Counted from the first letter of the stretch, positions 34,671-42,858 are shown. The stretch is 64,000 bases of DNA from Archangium violaceum (GCF_016887565.1 NZ_CP069396.1:9530001-9594000), one strand, 5' to 3'. The notes: generated by a model from the sequence alone, not told the origin. Numbers and translations are program-made.

Positions 34671-34686
34671 ATCTACATATATCGAT
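34671..34686. promoter_or_regulatory. AT-rich imperfect palindrome, possible operator of the ArsR-metH operon
   Basis: ATCTACATATATCGAT is 12 of 16 bases self-complementary and lies 9 bases before the regulator start, in an otherwise about 68 percent GC genome. Direct ATATCG copies at 34661 and 34679 flank it. ArsR proteins bind AT-rich palindromes of this size, so autoregulation is likely. The divergent patatin gene starts 80 bases away and may share control. Confidence 0.5.
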
Positions 34687-34765
34687 GCGCGACGAAAAAC
34701 CAGAGAAGACCGACAGGCCGACGCGGCGCGTTGCCATGTGGGGAAGGGTCGTCTAGAGACGGGCC

Positions 34766-35641
34766 ATGCCCGCTCCCACCCTGCACCAGCTCCTCGAAGG
34801 CAAACGTTTCGGACTCGTTCTCTCCGCCGGGTACTTCGGCTTCTACGGACACGCCGGCTTCCTCAAGGGGCTGACGGGCGCGGGGCTGAAGCCCGCGGCG
34901 TACGCGGGGACGAGCGCTGGAGGGCTGATCGCCGCCTATGCGGCCGCAGGGGCGAGCGTGCACTCCATCGAGGAGCTGGTGCTCAAGCAGACGCGGCAGG
35001 CGTTCTGGGATCCGGACCCCATCGGGGCGGTGATCAACGGCCTGCCCGCCGAGGGCCACGGAGCCACCGGCCTGCTCAAGGGTGAGCGCTTCCGCCGGTT
35101 GCTGGAGGAGACGCTGCCGGTGCACAGCTTCGAGGAGCTGCCCTACCCGCTGCTGCTGGCGAGCGCCAACCTGACGCAGGGCACGCACGAGGTCTTCACC
35201 TCGGGCGAGCTGGCGCCACGGGTGCACGCCACGTGCGCCTACCCGGGCCTGTTCCGCGCGGTGCGCCTGGGGAGGGACCTGTATTGGGACGGAGGGCTGG
35301 TGGACAAGGCGCCCGCGCTGTCGATGCGGGAGAGCGCGTTCGGCAAGGACCTGGACGCCATCCTCGTGCACTTCCTGCCGAGCCGCACGCGCACGATGCT
35401 GGGCGGGCCCATGGCGTACGCGCAGGGCATCGCGGCGGGCTCGGCGGCGCTGCGGCACGACCACTTCCGACTGCAGCTGGCGCTGCTCAAGGAGCGCGGC
35501 TTCCCCGTCCACGTGGTGGTGTCCACCCTGCCGCCGGTGTCCCCGTCCCAGATGGAGCGCGGCTTCGATGCGCTGCACCAGGCGAAGCTGAGCGCCGAGC
35601 GCGCCCTGGCCCGGCCTCCCGTGCCCTTCGAGCAGGTGTGA
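34766..35641 (+). CDS. Patatin-like phospholipase
   Basis: A 291-residue protein. The serine hydrolase motif G-x-S-x-G is in YAGTSAGGLIAAYAAAG (Ser about 51) and the dyad Asp is in YWDGGLVDKAP (D-G-G). The oxyanion loop sequence LVLSAGYFGFYGHAG replaces the usual G-G-G-x-R/K-G, which is an atypical point. Patatins hydrolyse acyl groups of phospholipids and neutral lipids. No signal peptide is visible. The gene is divergent from the ArsR-metH operon across 103 bases and convergent with the STAS-like gene (1-base gap). The lipid specificity is unknown. Confidence 0.85.
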   Translation: MPAPTLHQLLEGKRFGLVLSAGYFGFYGHAGFLKGLTGAGLKPAAYAGTSAGGLIAAYAAAGASVHSIEELVLKQTRQAFWDPDPIGAVINGLPAEGHGATGLLKGERFRRLLEETLPVHSFEELPYPLLLASANLTQGTHEVFTSGELAPRVHATCAYPGLFRAVRLGRDLYWDGGLVDKAPALSMRESAFGKDLDAILVHFLPSRTRTMLGGPMAYAQGIAAGSAALRHDHFRLQLALLKERGFPVHVVVSTLPPVSPSQMERGFDALHQAKLSAERALARPPVPFEQV

Positions 35642-35642
35642 G

Positions 35643-36122
35643 CTAACCGGTGGAGCGCTCCGCGTAGCAACCCTGGAGCTTGAAGTGCGCGCGAACGCGC
35701 CGGGCGTGAAGCGACAGCCCTTCCGCTTCGAGCCGCCCGGCCGCCCAGCCCACCGCCTCGTGGAGGCCGGGGGCGACGAAGTACGGCACGGGCAGCGGCT
35801 TGACGTGCAGGAAGGCCCTCATCGACAGGAGGAAGAAGGGTGAGGGGAAGATGAAGGCGCAGCCCATCGTCAGCGCTCGAAGGGGCGACTCGTACGCCTC
35901 GAGCCAGCCGATGTGCTGCTTGCGCCTGTTGGGCAAGCTCTGACCGCGAGCGAGCCTGGCATCCAGGATACAGACGTGCCGCTCTCCCCGGCGGAGAGAG
36001 AGCTCCGAGCCGCGGAGGAACTCGTCGGTCTGAGCCTGACTGACCTCCCCCGAGAACCGGACGACGAGCAACGGCCACAGTGACTCATCGAAGAAGACAC
36101 TGGAGGAAGGCTGTCGTCGCAT
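35643..36122 (-). CDS. STAS/SpoIIAA-like protein of unknown function
   Basis: A 159-residue protein. The first half alternates strands and helices: LWPLLVVRFSGEV, TDEFLRGSELSLRRGERHV, CILDARLARGQSLP. This resembles the STAS/SpoIIAA-like fold found in many small myxobacterial proteins. The second half has a hydrophobic patch (FIFPSPFFLLSM) and an AVGWAAGRLEAEGL helix. A GTG at 36134 is possible, but ATG at 36122 is preferred. It follows the CoA-binding gene after a strong hairpin, so it is probably transcribed separately. Confidence 0.6.
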   Translation of the reverse strand: MRRQPSSSVFFDESLWPLLVVRFSGEVSQAQTDEFLRGSELSLRRGERHVCILDARLARGQSLPNRRKQHIGWLEAYESPLRALTMGCAFIFPSPFFLLSMRAFLHVKPLPVPYFVAPGLHEAVGWAAGRLEAEGLSLHARRVRAHFKLQGCYAERSTG

Positions 36123-36138
36123 GGGGCGGCACACTAGC

Positions 36139-36173
36139 GGGGTTGAGGGCGGAGATTCACGCCCTCCAACCCC
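36139..36173 (-). terminator. Strong hairpin after the CoA-binding protein gene
   Basis: GGGGTTGAGGGCG (36139-36151) pairs with CGCCCTCcAACCCC (36160-36173), 13 bp with a single bulged C and a GAGATTCA loop. It lies 26 bases past the stop of the minus-strand gene ending at 36200. No U-run follows. Confidence 0.55.
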
Positions 36174-36199
36174 TCACACCTTCTTGGAATCCGAGGCGT

Positions 36200-36640
36200 T
36201 CAGCGCCCGTAGCGCCGGTGGTCCACCATCAGGCAACGGTCCTGCACGACCTTGATGCCCGCGCGGGCCAGCTTCTCGGCCGCGGCGTCGTTGCGGATGC
36301 CCGACTGGAACCACACCGCCTTCGGCTTCTTGGCGAGGATGTCGTCCACGTGCTGGTCGATGTCCTGCGGCCGCCGGAACACGTCCACCAGGTCGAGGTC
36401 CCCGGGGATGTCCACCAGCCTCCGGAACACCGGCTTGCCGAGGATGTGCGTCACCTCCGGGTAGTAGACGGGCACTGGCACCACGTCCACGCCCGCCTGG
36501 GACAGGTACTCCGGCACGTAGAAGGCCGGCTGCCCCGAATGCTGCTCCGTCTTGATGCCGAGCACCGCCACCCGCTTGCTGCCCTGCACCACCGCGCGGA
36601 TGCCCGCCTCGTCCTCGATGAGGTTCTCCACGTAGCCCAT
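36200..36640 (-). CDS. CoA-binding domain protein (YccU-like)
   Basis: A 146-residue Rossmann-like protein. RVAVLGIKTEQHSGQPAFYV is the N-terminal nucleotide-binding loop of the YccU/CoA_binding family; VPVYYPEVTHILGKPVFRRL and LVDVFRRPQDIDQHVDDIL follow, with VWFQSGIRNDAAAEKL and VVQDRCLMVDHRRY at the end, the typical C-terminal signature. Members bind CoA but have no proven reaction. The start ATG overlaps the stop of the upstream lipoprotein by one base (TGATG), so the two are translationally coupled. Confidence 0.87.
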   Translation of the reverse strand: MGYVENLIEDEAGIRAVVQGSKRVAVLGIKTEQHSGQPAFYVPEYLSQAGVDVVPVPVYYPEVTHILGKPVFRRLVDIPGDLDLVDVFRRPQDIDQHVDDILAKKPKAVWFQSGIRNDAAAEKLARAGIKVVQDRCLMVDHRRYGR

Positions 36641-37539
36641 CACTGCTCCTCCTCGGGCGCCCGCGGCGACTCCAGCGCCGACTGCGTCGCCCACGTCCAG
36701 GTGTCACCGTCCAACGGCGCCCGTAGAGTGAACTCTCGTTTCACTGGCAGGAAGCGGCCCTTTCCGAGCAACTGTTCTCCCTCGCACTGAACCTCGGGTG
36801 TGAGCGTGGGGTTTCCCGCCAGGCGCAGCGTGTCGCGAACATCCGGGGGCGCGGCGTCTCCCGGAGCGTCCAGGCAGCGCAGCGAGAACACCCAGGCCTC
36901 ACCGTGCTCGGTGAGCAGCGTCCCGACCACGGTGCGCTCCAGCAGGTACGTCACCTCGCGTCCGCCCAACGACACCGTGCCCACCGCGTGGGAGCGATGC
37001 CCCAGCTCCAGTCCCCTGCCGTGGAGACCGCCGTACTTCACCTGCCACTCGTTCCGGGTGCTCGCCTCCAGCGCCTCCGGCGAGAAGAAGCGCTCCAGGG
37101 GCGTGATATCCAACCCGGCCGGTGCCACCTCCTTCAGTGCCGCCAGCGCGGCCTCAGGCTCGACCACCTGCACATAGGTGCCATCCGCCGCGAGCCGCAC
37201 GCGCAGGGCGAAGCGCGTGAGGACGTCGTCCACCAGCGTGTCCACCGGGGCTCCATCCATGGAGTAGCTCGCACGCGTCACGCGCTGGGTGAGGAGCCAT
37301 CCGTCCCGCTCGGGAGTGAAGCCCGTGACGGTGGTCATCTCCGCCTCCCGCGTGCCTGACGAACCGCCGCTCAACGTGCTCTTCACCGTCTCGGTGAGGG
37401 CCGAGTCCACGGAGGGCCGGAACTCGAGTCGTGAAGGAGGCGACGCGGTCGGCTCGGGTATCAGGGAGGGAACGTTGCGCTTGCACGCGGCGGTCACGAC
37501 CACGAGGAACAGCAGGGAGCACGAACGGAAGGTGCGCAT
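36640..37539 (-). CDS. Lipoprotein of unknown function
   Basis: A 299-residue protein starting MRTFRSCSLLFLVVVTAACK (lipobox TAAC, Cys19). After a Pro/Ser linker come beta-rich segments: GFTPERDGWLLTQRVTRASY, RFALRVRLAADGTYVQVV, LEASTRNEWQVKYGGLHGRG and EVTYLLERTVVGTLLTE. There are four Cys in total. No family recognised, although the alternating pattern suggests an antiparallel beta fold like other periplasmic myxobacterial lipoproteins. It overlaps the CoA-binding gene by one base and is divergent from the DUF2381 gene across 148 bases. Confidence 0.75.
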   Translation of the reverse strand: MRTFRSCSLLFLVVVTAACKRNVPSLIPEPTASPPSRLEFRPSVDSALTETVKSTLSGGSSGTREAEMTTVTGFTPERDGWLLTQRVTRASYSMDGAPVDTLVDDVLTRFALRVRLAADGTYVQVVEPEAALAALKEVAPAGLDITPLERFFSPEALEASTRNEWQVKYGGLHGRGLELGHRSHAVGTVSLGGREVTYLLERTVVGTLLTEHGEAWVFSLRCLDAPGDAAPPDVRDTLRLAGNPTLTPEVQCEGEQLLGKGRFLPVKREFTLRAPLDGDTWTWATQSALESPRAPEEEQ

Positions 37540-37632
37540 GACGGCCGCGAACGCTCGCAGAAAGCCCCGCGGAAGTCGCGGCTCGGGACTACCTCATCCA
37601 AGAAGTTGGCTCATCCGAGATGACGGCGGAAG

Positions 37633-37648
37633 TGGTTTTGCGCTTGCT
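37633..37648 (+). promoter_or_regulatory. Possible sigma-54 promoter for the DUF2381-kinase operon
   Basis: TGGTTTTGCGCTTGCT has a perfect -12 box (TTGCT) and exact GG-N10-GC spacing, but the -24 box keeps only TGG of TGGCAC. Predicted initiation is near 37660, about 28 bases before the GTG start at 37688. Confidence 0.3.
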
Positions 37649-37687
37649 CCGGCGGGAGCGCCTCCCCTACCCTGACCGCCTGCCCGT

Positions 37688-38536
37688 GTGAGGACTCGCG
37701 TGCGTCCTGGTCCTTGGATCCTCCTTCCGTGGTTCCTGCTCTCCATCCCGGCTACCGCTCAGGAACACCCTGCTGGGCAGACGTTCCAGCGGCGAACACT
37801 CGTGGTCCCCGCCCGACCCGGAGAGGTGCCTCCCGTGGAGCTGCACGTGGCGGTGGACGTGGCCACCCTCGTGCAGTTCGAAGCGCCGCTGAAGCCCGGG
37901 GCCCCGAAGCTCCCGGAGCACGAGGAGCGCATCCAGCTCGGTCCGACGAGCGATGACTCGATGGTCATCCTCCTCACCAGGCCCCTGGCCGACGGCGAGC
38001 GGGTGACGCTCACCCTGGACGCCGGACCCGGCGCTGCCCCCCTCCGCTTCGTGCTCGTCACCCGGCACGACGTGGTGGACGCGAGGGTGCGAGTAGTGCA
38101 CGCCTGGGGCTCCACCGACGAGGACGGCGCGGAGTACATGGCCCGGAGCCTCCTCGGCGCGCCGGACGCCCGCGCCACTCTCGACGTCCCCCAGGAAGCA
38201 GTGAAATACAACACACAGGTCTCGCGCGGTCGGGTCAAGTCCATGCTTTGGGTGGGCCGACGCCTCTTCGCCACCGTGACCGTGCGAAGCCGCAAGCAGG
38301 GCACCCCGCCCTGGAAGCTGGTGCAAGCACGGCTGCGGGCGACACTCGCGGACGGCGTCCTGCTGGAGTGGCCTGCCCACCTGCTCTCGGGAGCGGCAAA
38401 CCCCACACGCCAGCAACATGTCCTTACCAGCCTGGTTCCGGAAGGGGCCTCACAGGTAGAGCTGGCACTGGATGGAGAGGACTCGCCCGGAGTCTTCCGG
38501 CCGCTCTCCCTGGAAGAGGAACCGGTGCGCCCATGA
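37688..38536 (+). CDS. DUF2381 (TIGR02268) family exported protein
   Basis: A 282-residue protein with a signal peptide (WILLPWFLLSIPATAQ). The mature part begins with QRRTLVVPARPGEVPPVELH and contains LVQFEAPLKPGAPKL, IQLGPTSDDSMVILLTRPL, RFVLVTRHDVVDARVRVV and, at the end, two beta-rich repeats with VFRPLSLEEE. This pattern matches the Myxococcus paralogous family TIGR02268/DUF2381, whose genes usually lie next to Ser/Thr kinase genes, as here. The start is GTG at 37688; a second GTG four codons on is possible. The stop overlaps the kinase start (ATGA). Function unknown; probably a periplasmic partner of the kinase's outer domain. Confidence 0.8.
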   Translation: MRTRVRPGPWILLPWFLLSIPATAQEHPAGQTFQRRTLVVPARPGEVPPVELHVAVDVATLVQFEAPLKPGAPKLPEHEERIQLGPTSDDSMVILLTRPLADGERVTLTLDAGPGAAPLRFVLVTRHDVVDARVRVVHAWGSTDEDGAEYMARSLLGAPDARATLDVPQEAVKYNTQVSRGRVKSMLWVGRRLFATVTVRSRKQGTPPWKLVQARLRATLADGVLLEWPAHLLSGAANPTRQQHVLTSLVPEGASQVELALDGEDSPGVFRPLSLEEEPVRP

Positions 38537-40395
38537 GCCCGCCCCTGCACCCCAACCAACTGCGCGCGGGGGACATGGTGCGGGACTTCCGCATCGTGCG
38601 TCGACTGGGCGTCGGCGGCTTCTCCTTCGTCTATCTGACGGAGCGCGCGGGCAGCAGCTACTCATTGAAGATGGCGGCCCGGCCCGTCTCCGCCGAGGAC
38701 GAGGACCAGGTGGATGCCTGGATGCGCCGCGAGGTGGCCTCGCTGGAGCACCTGGAGCACCCGAACCTGCTGCCCGTGCTCGAATGGGGTCGGTGGCCCG
38801 ACCCTGAAACAGGCTACGCCTGGTTCGTCACTCCGTATGTCTCCGCGAGCACCTTCCACGAATGGCGCTGGAGCGAGCGTGCTTCCCTTCACCGCTCCGT
38901 GAGAGTGCTGTGTGAGGCATTGAAGCCCCTGGAATCAATGCACGAGCGCGGCATGTGTCACCGGGACCTCAAGGCCGACAACCTGCTGGTGCGAAAGGGC
39001 GATGACAAACCCTTCCTCATCGACCTCGGGTCGGTACACCTGCCGTGTGCCCGCACTCTGACGGACGGACTGGCACCGGGTACGCTGCATTGCCAGCCAC
39101 CCGAGGTCGTCTCCTTCCTGGTATCCGAGGCCATGCACAAGGGCTCACGACTGAAGGCCCAGTCCAGTGCCGACCTGTATGCCTTTGGCGTGCTGCTGTA
39201 CGAGACACTCACCAACTGCCGTCCCTTCAGCACCCGGCTGTCACTGGAGCAACTGCTGGTGGCCATCGCCACGGTGTCGCCCCTGGAGCCCGGGCAGCTC
39301 GCGCCCGACGCTCCCGCCTCACTGTCCGCGCTGACCCTGCGGCTGCTGGCCAAGGAGCCGGAACAGCGCCCCCCGAGCGCCCGCGCCGTACGCGAGGAGT
39401 TGGAGCTGTTGCTTCGGGAAGAAGGACATACCGCCCCCTGGCAGGCCCCGGCGGAACGGCCCTCCGAGTGCTCACGGCTGCGGGAGTCGTTCCCAGATGT
39501 GGACGTGATGGAGGAGGTACAAGAGGCCCCGTCGGCTCCAGAGGAAACTCCCGCCGGGCGCACGCAGCGGGCCGGAACACGATGGTCGCGGTGGCTCATC
39601 GCGCTGGCCCTCGGACTGGGACTGCTCGGGTTAGGGTGGACACTCCTCCGCGTGACAATGGCCCCTCCCCGGGAGGACGGCTCACGCGCGGAGTCCACCG
39701 CGCCAGCCACTCTGGTGCCCCCCGAGAAAGGAACCCAGTCCGTGCCATCCTCTACCCCTCCCGACACCACCCTCAGAGATTCCACCGAGTCGGTCCAGGC
39801 GCCCTCGCGCTTGTGCGCACTGCTCACCAGCCTGCTGGGAGCGGCCGTCGCACAGCTCGCCGGATGCGCCACCACTCCCGTGCGGCCGGATCCCATCGGC
39901 TACCTCGCCAGTTGCTCCCCCGAGGCCCGCGCTACCCCCGTCACGCTGGGCATCAAGCCGGATGAGCAGGGCTCCTTCCTGAAGACCGGCACCCCGGCGT
40001 CGGACAGATCCATTGAGGACGGAGGCTCCCTCAACCTCAAGCCCGGTCCCGTCACCGCTGACATGCTCGTGGTGATGAAGGGGCAGGAGCTGTACCTGAA
40101 GATCACGGGCGAGGCGGTGACGACCCCCAACCGTGTCTACATCCAGTTCGACCGCCTCTACCTGCCGGATGGCACCTTGATGCCCATCTGCGGCGTGGCT
40201 GTGGACGACCTGAGCCAATACGGCATCCCGACCTACGCGAAGCTGCCCATCGAGGGCGGCAAGGTGGACCCGGCGATGGTGGACAAGAGCCCCGGCAGCG
40301 TGGTGCTCAACGACCCGGCCTTCGAAACGGTGTTGCAGGGGCCCAAGGGCTACTACGTCCCCCGCGTCAACATGGCCCCACCGGACTGGCGCTGA
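38533..40395 (+). CDS. Transmembrane Ser/Thr protein kinase with extracytoplasmic C-terminal domain
   Basis: A 620-residue kinase. Gly-rich loop RLGVGGFSFVY, catalytic Lys46 in YSLKMAA, catalytic loop HRDLKADN (D145), and a DLG (164-166) instead of DFG; PPEVV stands for APE. Residues about 354-374 (WLIALALGLGLLGLGW) form a transmembrane helix. The outer part has a Pro/Thr linker, then a second hydrophobic stretch with a lipobox-like LAGCATTPVRPDP (442-454) and a domain ending NMAPPDWR. The tail looks like a lipoprotein domain fused to the kinase. The start overlaps the DUF2381 stop. The 3' end is copied at 41649-41691. Confidence 0.9.
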   Translation: MSPPLHPNQLRAGDMVRDFRIVRRLGVGGFSFVYLTERAGSSYSLKMAARPVSAEDEDQVDAWMRREVASLEHLEHPNLLPVLEWGRWPDPETGYAWFVTPYVSASTFHEWRWSERASLHRSVRVLCEALKPLESMHERGMCHRDLKADNLLVRKGDDKPFLIDLGSVHLPCARTLTDGLAPGTLHCQPPEVVSFLVSEAMHKGSRLKAQSSADLYAFGVLLYETLTNCRPFSTRLSLEQLLVAIATVSPLEPGQLAPDAPASLSALTLRLLAKEPEQRPPSARAVREELELLLREEGHTAPWQAPAERPSECSRLRESFPDVDVMEEVQEAPSAPEETPAGRTQRAGTRWSRWLIALALGLGLLGLGWTLLRVTMAPPREDGSRAESTAPATLVPPEKGTQSVPSSTPPDTTLRDSTESVQAPSRLCALLTSLLGAAVAQLAGCATTPVRPDPIGYLASCSPEARATPVTLGIKPDEQGSFLKTGTPASDRSIEDGGSLNLKPGPVTADMLVVMKGQELYLKITGEAVTTPNRVYIQFDRLYLPDGTLMPICGVAVDDLSQYGIPTYAKLPIEGGKVDPAMVDKSPGSVVLNDPAFETVLQGPKGYYVPRVNMAPPDWR

Positions 40396-40416
40396 GTCAT
40401 TCCTCTCAAGACGGGT

Positions 40417-40448
40417 GAGACAGCGGCGCTCTGTGCGCCGCGTGTCTC
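40417..40448. terminator. Bidirectional hairpin between kinase and Cys-rich gene
   Basis: GAGACAGCGGCGC (40417-40429) pairs with GCGCCGCgTGTCTC (40435-40448), loop TCTGT, one bulged G. It lies between the convergent kinase (stop 40395) and Cys-rich gene (stop 40480), so it may end both. Confidence 0.6.
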
Positions 40449-40479
40449 CAGGAAGAAGACCGAACGCCGGGCACGAGCC

Positions 40480-41361
40480 TCATTCGTCGAAGTCGAACAC
40501 GCACAATCCCGGGTGGTCCTCGCTCAACCCCACACACTCCTCCATCGGCCCGCAGGTGCCTGGCGCATTCGAGTTGCAGCGTTGGATACAGCGGCCACTC
40601 ATGCACGAGAACCCTTCGGGGCACGGTCGTGCCTGCGTGTCACATGAACGCATGCACTTCATCCACACGCCATTCTGGAGTTTTCGGGCCGCAGCCTCGC
40701 ACACCAGATCCTCCGGGCAGGGATTGAGCTGGCAATCCATTCCATGCACCCGCGCGCAAATCGATACTCCATGTTCCAGTGCCACGCATCGTTGCCCATC
40801 GGGACACGAGCGCCCCTCACAGGTTGGCAGACACACGGGGCCTTTCACATCCGCGGTACTACAGAAGAAACCCTCCGGACAACTCCGGGGCTCCTGGGGC
40901 TGACAGGGGCGGCGGCATTCCTTGTGGGTGCACACCAGGCCCGGCGCACAAGCCATGTTCCGTTTGACGGGCAGTTCCATACAAAACGCCCCTTCTGTCG
41001 CCATGCCTGGGGCCCCGCACATGCGGACCACACGTTCGCCTGCTGCAATTGAATGGCAGGAAAGACCCTCGTTGCAGTCCACGTCCGTCGCACAAGTGCT
41101 CGCCACGCACGCCTTCTTCAACATGAACTGGCTGCGCAGGCAGACGAGTGGGGCATCGCAGTCCTCGTTTCTCTGACAGGACCGCTCAAAGGTGGGCAAC
41201 CGTCTCGTCTCGTCGGGCGGAAGTATGGGGACGATCCTGCTGCCATCCTCGTGCGTTTCGGACGCATTCAGTCCACCCAGCAGCAGCGTACTCGAGACCC
41301 AAATCAATGGGATCGGCAGCAGAAATCCCAGCATGATGGCAAGCCGAGCACGCCACTTCAT
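40480..41361 (-). CDS. Cys-rich membrane-anchored protein, copy A
   Basis: A 293-residue protein with a hydrophobic N-terminus (LAIMLGFLLPIPLIWVSSTL, residues 7-26) that may be a signal anchor rather than cleaved. The rest has more than 25 Cys in EGF/Dickkopf-like repeats: CDAPLVCLRS, CATDVDCNEGLSCHS, CPEGFFCST, CLPTCEGRSCPDGQRCV and CPEGFSCMSGRC. Disulphide-rich repeats of this kind occur in many secreted myxobacterial proteins. The start overlaps the stop of the 74-codon lipoprotein upstream (ATGA). It has a paralogue of the same gene pair at 41756-42858. Function unknown. Confidence 0.8.
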   Translation of the reverse strand: MKWRARLAIMLGFLLPIPLIWVSSTLLLGGLNASETHEDGSRIVPILPPDETRRLPTFERSCQRNEDCDAPLVCLRSQFMLKKACVASTCATDVDCNEGLSCHSIAAGERVVRMCGAPGMATEGAFCMELPVKRNMACAPGLVCTHKECRRPCQPQEPRSCPEGFFCSTADVKGPVCLPTCEGRSCPDGQRCVALEHGVSICARVHGMDCQLNPCPEDLVCEAAARKLQNGVWMKCMRSCDTQARPCPEGFSCMSGRCIQRCNSNAPGTCGPMEECVGLSEDHPGLCVFDFDE

Positions 41362-41582
41362 CTTCGGGCCTTCCTCTTCATCTCCTCCTTACATGCAGCC
41401 ATGCACCCCTCGAAACGGTCGGGCCCACACTCGTCCCAGAGGTCTGCCTCTGGGCAACTGTCTTCGGCAAATTTCTCGATGGTGTCCCTGAGCATGGCTT
41501 GATGGAGCACCCCCGCTCCGCCGCCCACGGGACATCCCGTCCCGAGCACCAGCATCGCGGCCACCGCGCACACGCGTGTCAT
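41358..41582 (-). CDS. Small lipoprotein, copy A
   Basis: A 74-residue product beginning MTRVCAVAAMLVLGTGCPVG: lipobox LGTGC, Cys17, then GGGAGVLHQAML and a short helical domain with two C-x3-C pairs (CGPDRFEGCMAACKEEMKR). The same arrangement occurs in the paralogue at 42637. It overlaps the Cys-rich gene (ATGA), so the two are made together. Lipidated helper or partner of the Cys-rich protein is the likely role, inferred from strict pairing. Confidence 0.75.
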   Translation of the reverse strand: MTRVCAVAAMLVLGTGCPVGGGAGVLHQAMLRDTIEKFAEDSCPEADLWDECGPDRFEGCMAACKEEMKRKARR

Positions 41583-41648
41583 CAATCCGGCCCCCTGGAT
41601 CCTCTGAGACCCGAGCATACAGGCTGAACCGTGGGGACTCCAGCTAGC

Positions 41649-41691
41649 TACTATGCCCCGCATCAATCTGGCCCCGCCAGACTGGCGCTGA
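41649..41691 (+). pseudogene. Fossil of the kinase gene 3' end
   Basis: TACTATGCCCCGCATCAATC aligns with the kinase 3' end at 40351 (TACTACGTCCCCCGCGTCAA) and continues to the stop TGA. Two bases are missing, so the frame is broken. Restoring them would give YYVPRINLAPPDWR, almost the kinase tail. It marks the left edge of duplication unit 2. Confidence 0.85.
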
Positions 41692-41718
41692 CTCATTCCT
41701 CACGAGATGGGTGAAACA

Positions 41719-41737
41719 GCGGCGCTCCGTACGCCGC
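41719..41737 (-). terminator. Hairpin after Cys-rich copy B (duplicated)
   Basis: GCGGCG (41719-41724) pairs with CGCCGC (41732-41737). It is the weaker copy of the hairpin at 40417 after mutation of the outer arm, and lies just past the copy B stop at 41756 in transcription order. Confidence 0.4.
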
Positions 41738-41755
41738 GTGCCTCCGGCGCGTGCC

Positions 41756-42640
41756 TCACTTCTTCTCGGTGTCGAAAATGCAGATACCGGGGGAATGCTC
41801 CGAGAATCCCGCGCACGTCTCCATCGGACCACAAGAGCCCGGCGCATCCGAGCTGCACTGCTGTCGGCAGTGATCGACCATGCACGAATAGCCCTCGGGA
41901 CACGGTTTCCTCTGCTCGTCACATGAAGGCGCACACTTCATCCACACAGCACCTTGTGATTCCAGGGCCGAGATGTGGCACACTTGGTCCACCGGGCAGG
42001 GATTGAGCTGACAATCCGTTCCATGCACCTGCGCGCAGATGGAGATTCCGCGCTCTCTTGCCACACAGCGCTGCCCCTCGGGACAAGAGCGTCCCTCGCA
42101 GGTCGGAAGACACACAGGGCCTTTCGTATCCGCGGTACTACAGAAAAATCCCTCCGGACAACTCCGGGGCTCCTTTGGCTCACAGGGGCGGCGGCAATAC
42201 CTGTAGGTACACAGCAGGCCCGGCGCGCACCCCAGGCTCCGACTGCGGGGCAATTCCATGCAAAACTCCCCCGCGGCCAATTCACCTGGGGCACCACACC
42301 TGCGCAACACACGTTCGCCTGCTGTGATTGAATGGCAGGAGAGGCCCTGGGCGCAGTCCGCATCCGTCGTACAAGTGCTCGCCACGCAGGCACTCTTCCA
42401 CATCAACTGGTTGCTCAGGCAGACGAGCGGGGCCTCACATTCCTCATCCTCCTGGCAGTCTTTCTCAAAGGTGAGCAATCGTCTCGTTTCGTCTGGCGCA
42501 AGTATGGGAACGAACCTGTTGCCATCATCGTGCGGTCTAGAGGCATTCAACCCCGGAAGCAACAAGCCGCTCATGGTCCAAATCAGCGGTACCGGCAGGA
42601 GAAATCCCAGCAAAATGGCGAACCGAGCATGCCATTTCAT
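41756..42640 (-). CDS. Cys-rich membrane-anchored protein, copy B
   Basis: A 294-residue paralogue of the 40480-41361 product: MKWHARFAILLGFLLPVPLI, then the same Cys-rich repeat series (CEAPLVCLSN, CTTDADCAQGLSCHS, CPEGFFCSTADTKGPVCLP, CPEGYSCMVDHC) and a C-terminus CGPMETCAGFSEHSPGICIF. All repeat Cys positions appear conserved relative to copy A, while the charged loops differ, which suggests the fold is kept and the surface has diverged. ATG at 42640 follows GGAGGGCCCGGAA. Overlaps the copy B lipoprotein gene by ATGA. Confidence 0.8.
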   Translation of the reverse strand: MKWHARFAILLGFLLPVPLIWTMSGLLLPGLNASRPHDDGNRFVPILAPDETRRLLTFEKDCQEDEECEAPLVCLSNQLMWKSACVASTCTTDADCAQGLSCHSITAGERVLRRCGAPGELAAGEFCMELPRSRSLGCAPGLLCTYRYCRRPCEPKEPRSCPEGFFCSTADTKGPVCLPTCEGRSCPEGQRCVARERGISICAQVHGTDCQLNPCPVDQVCHISALESQGAVWMKCAPSCDEQRKPCPEGYSCMVDHCRQQCSSDAPGSCGPMETCAGFSEHSPGICIFDTEKK

Positions 42641-42858
42641 TTCCGGGCCCTCCTTTTCATTTCCTCCAGACATGATGCCCTGCATGCCTCGAAATCGGGC
42701 CCACACGCCTTCTTGATAGCCGCCGGCTGGCAACTGTCTTTCGCCAGTCTCTGGATTTCGTCCATGAGCATGGCCTGATGAAGTACCCCTTCTTCCCCGC
42801 CCACGGGGCACCCCGTCCCAAGCACCAGCATTGCTGCCACCGCGCACACGCGAGTCAT
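42637..42858 (-). CDS. Small lipoprotein, copy B
   Basis: A 73-residue paralogue of the 41358 product. The signal region is identical for 19 residues (MTRVCAVAAMLVLGTGCPV), then diverges to EEGVLHQAMLMDEIQRLAK and CGPDFEACRASCLEEMKRR. The strong conservation of the signal peptide with a drifting mature part fits the duplication history. Either ATG at 42861 or 42858 may be used; the second aligns with copy A. Confidence 0.75.
   Translation of the reverse strand: MTRVCAVAAMLVLGTGCPVGGEEGVLHQAMLMDEIQRLAKDSCQPAAIKKACGPDFEACRASCLEEMKRRARK

Noticed and set aside
38248-38532. Longer N-terminus of the kinase
   Set aside because: The upstream in-frame stretch overlaps the DUF2381 gene and has Arg/Pro-rich nonsense; ATG at 38533 overlaps its stop and begins a normal kinase.
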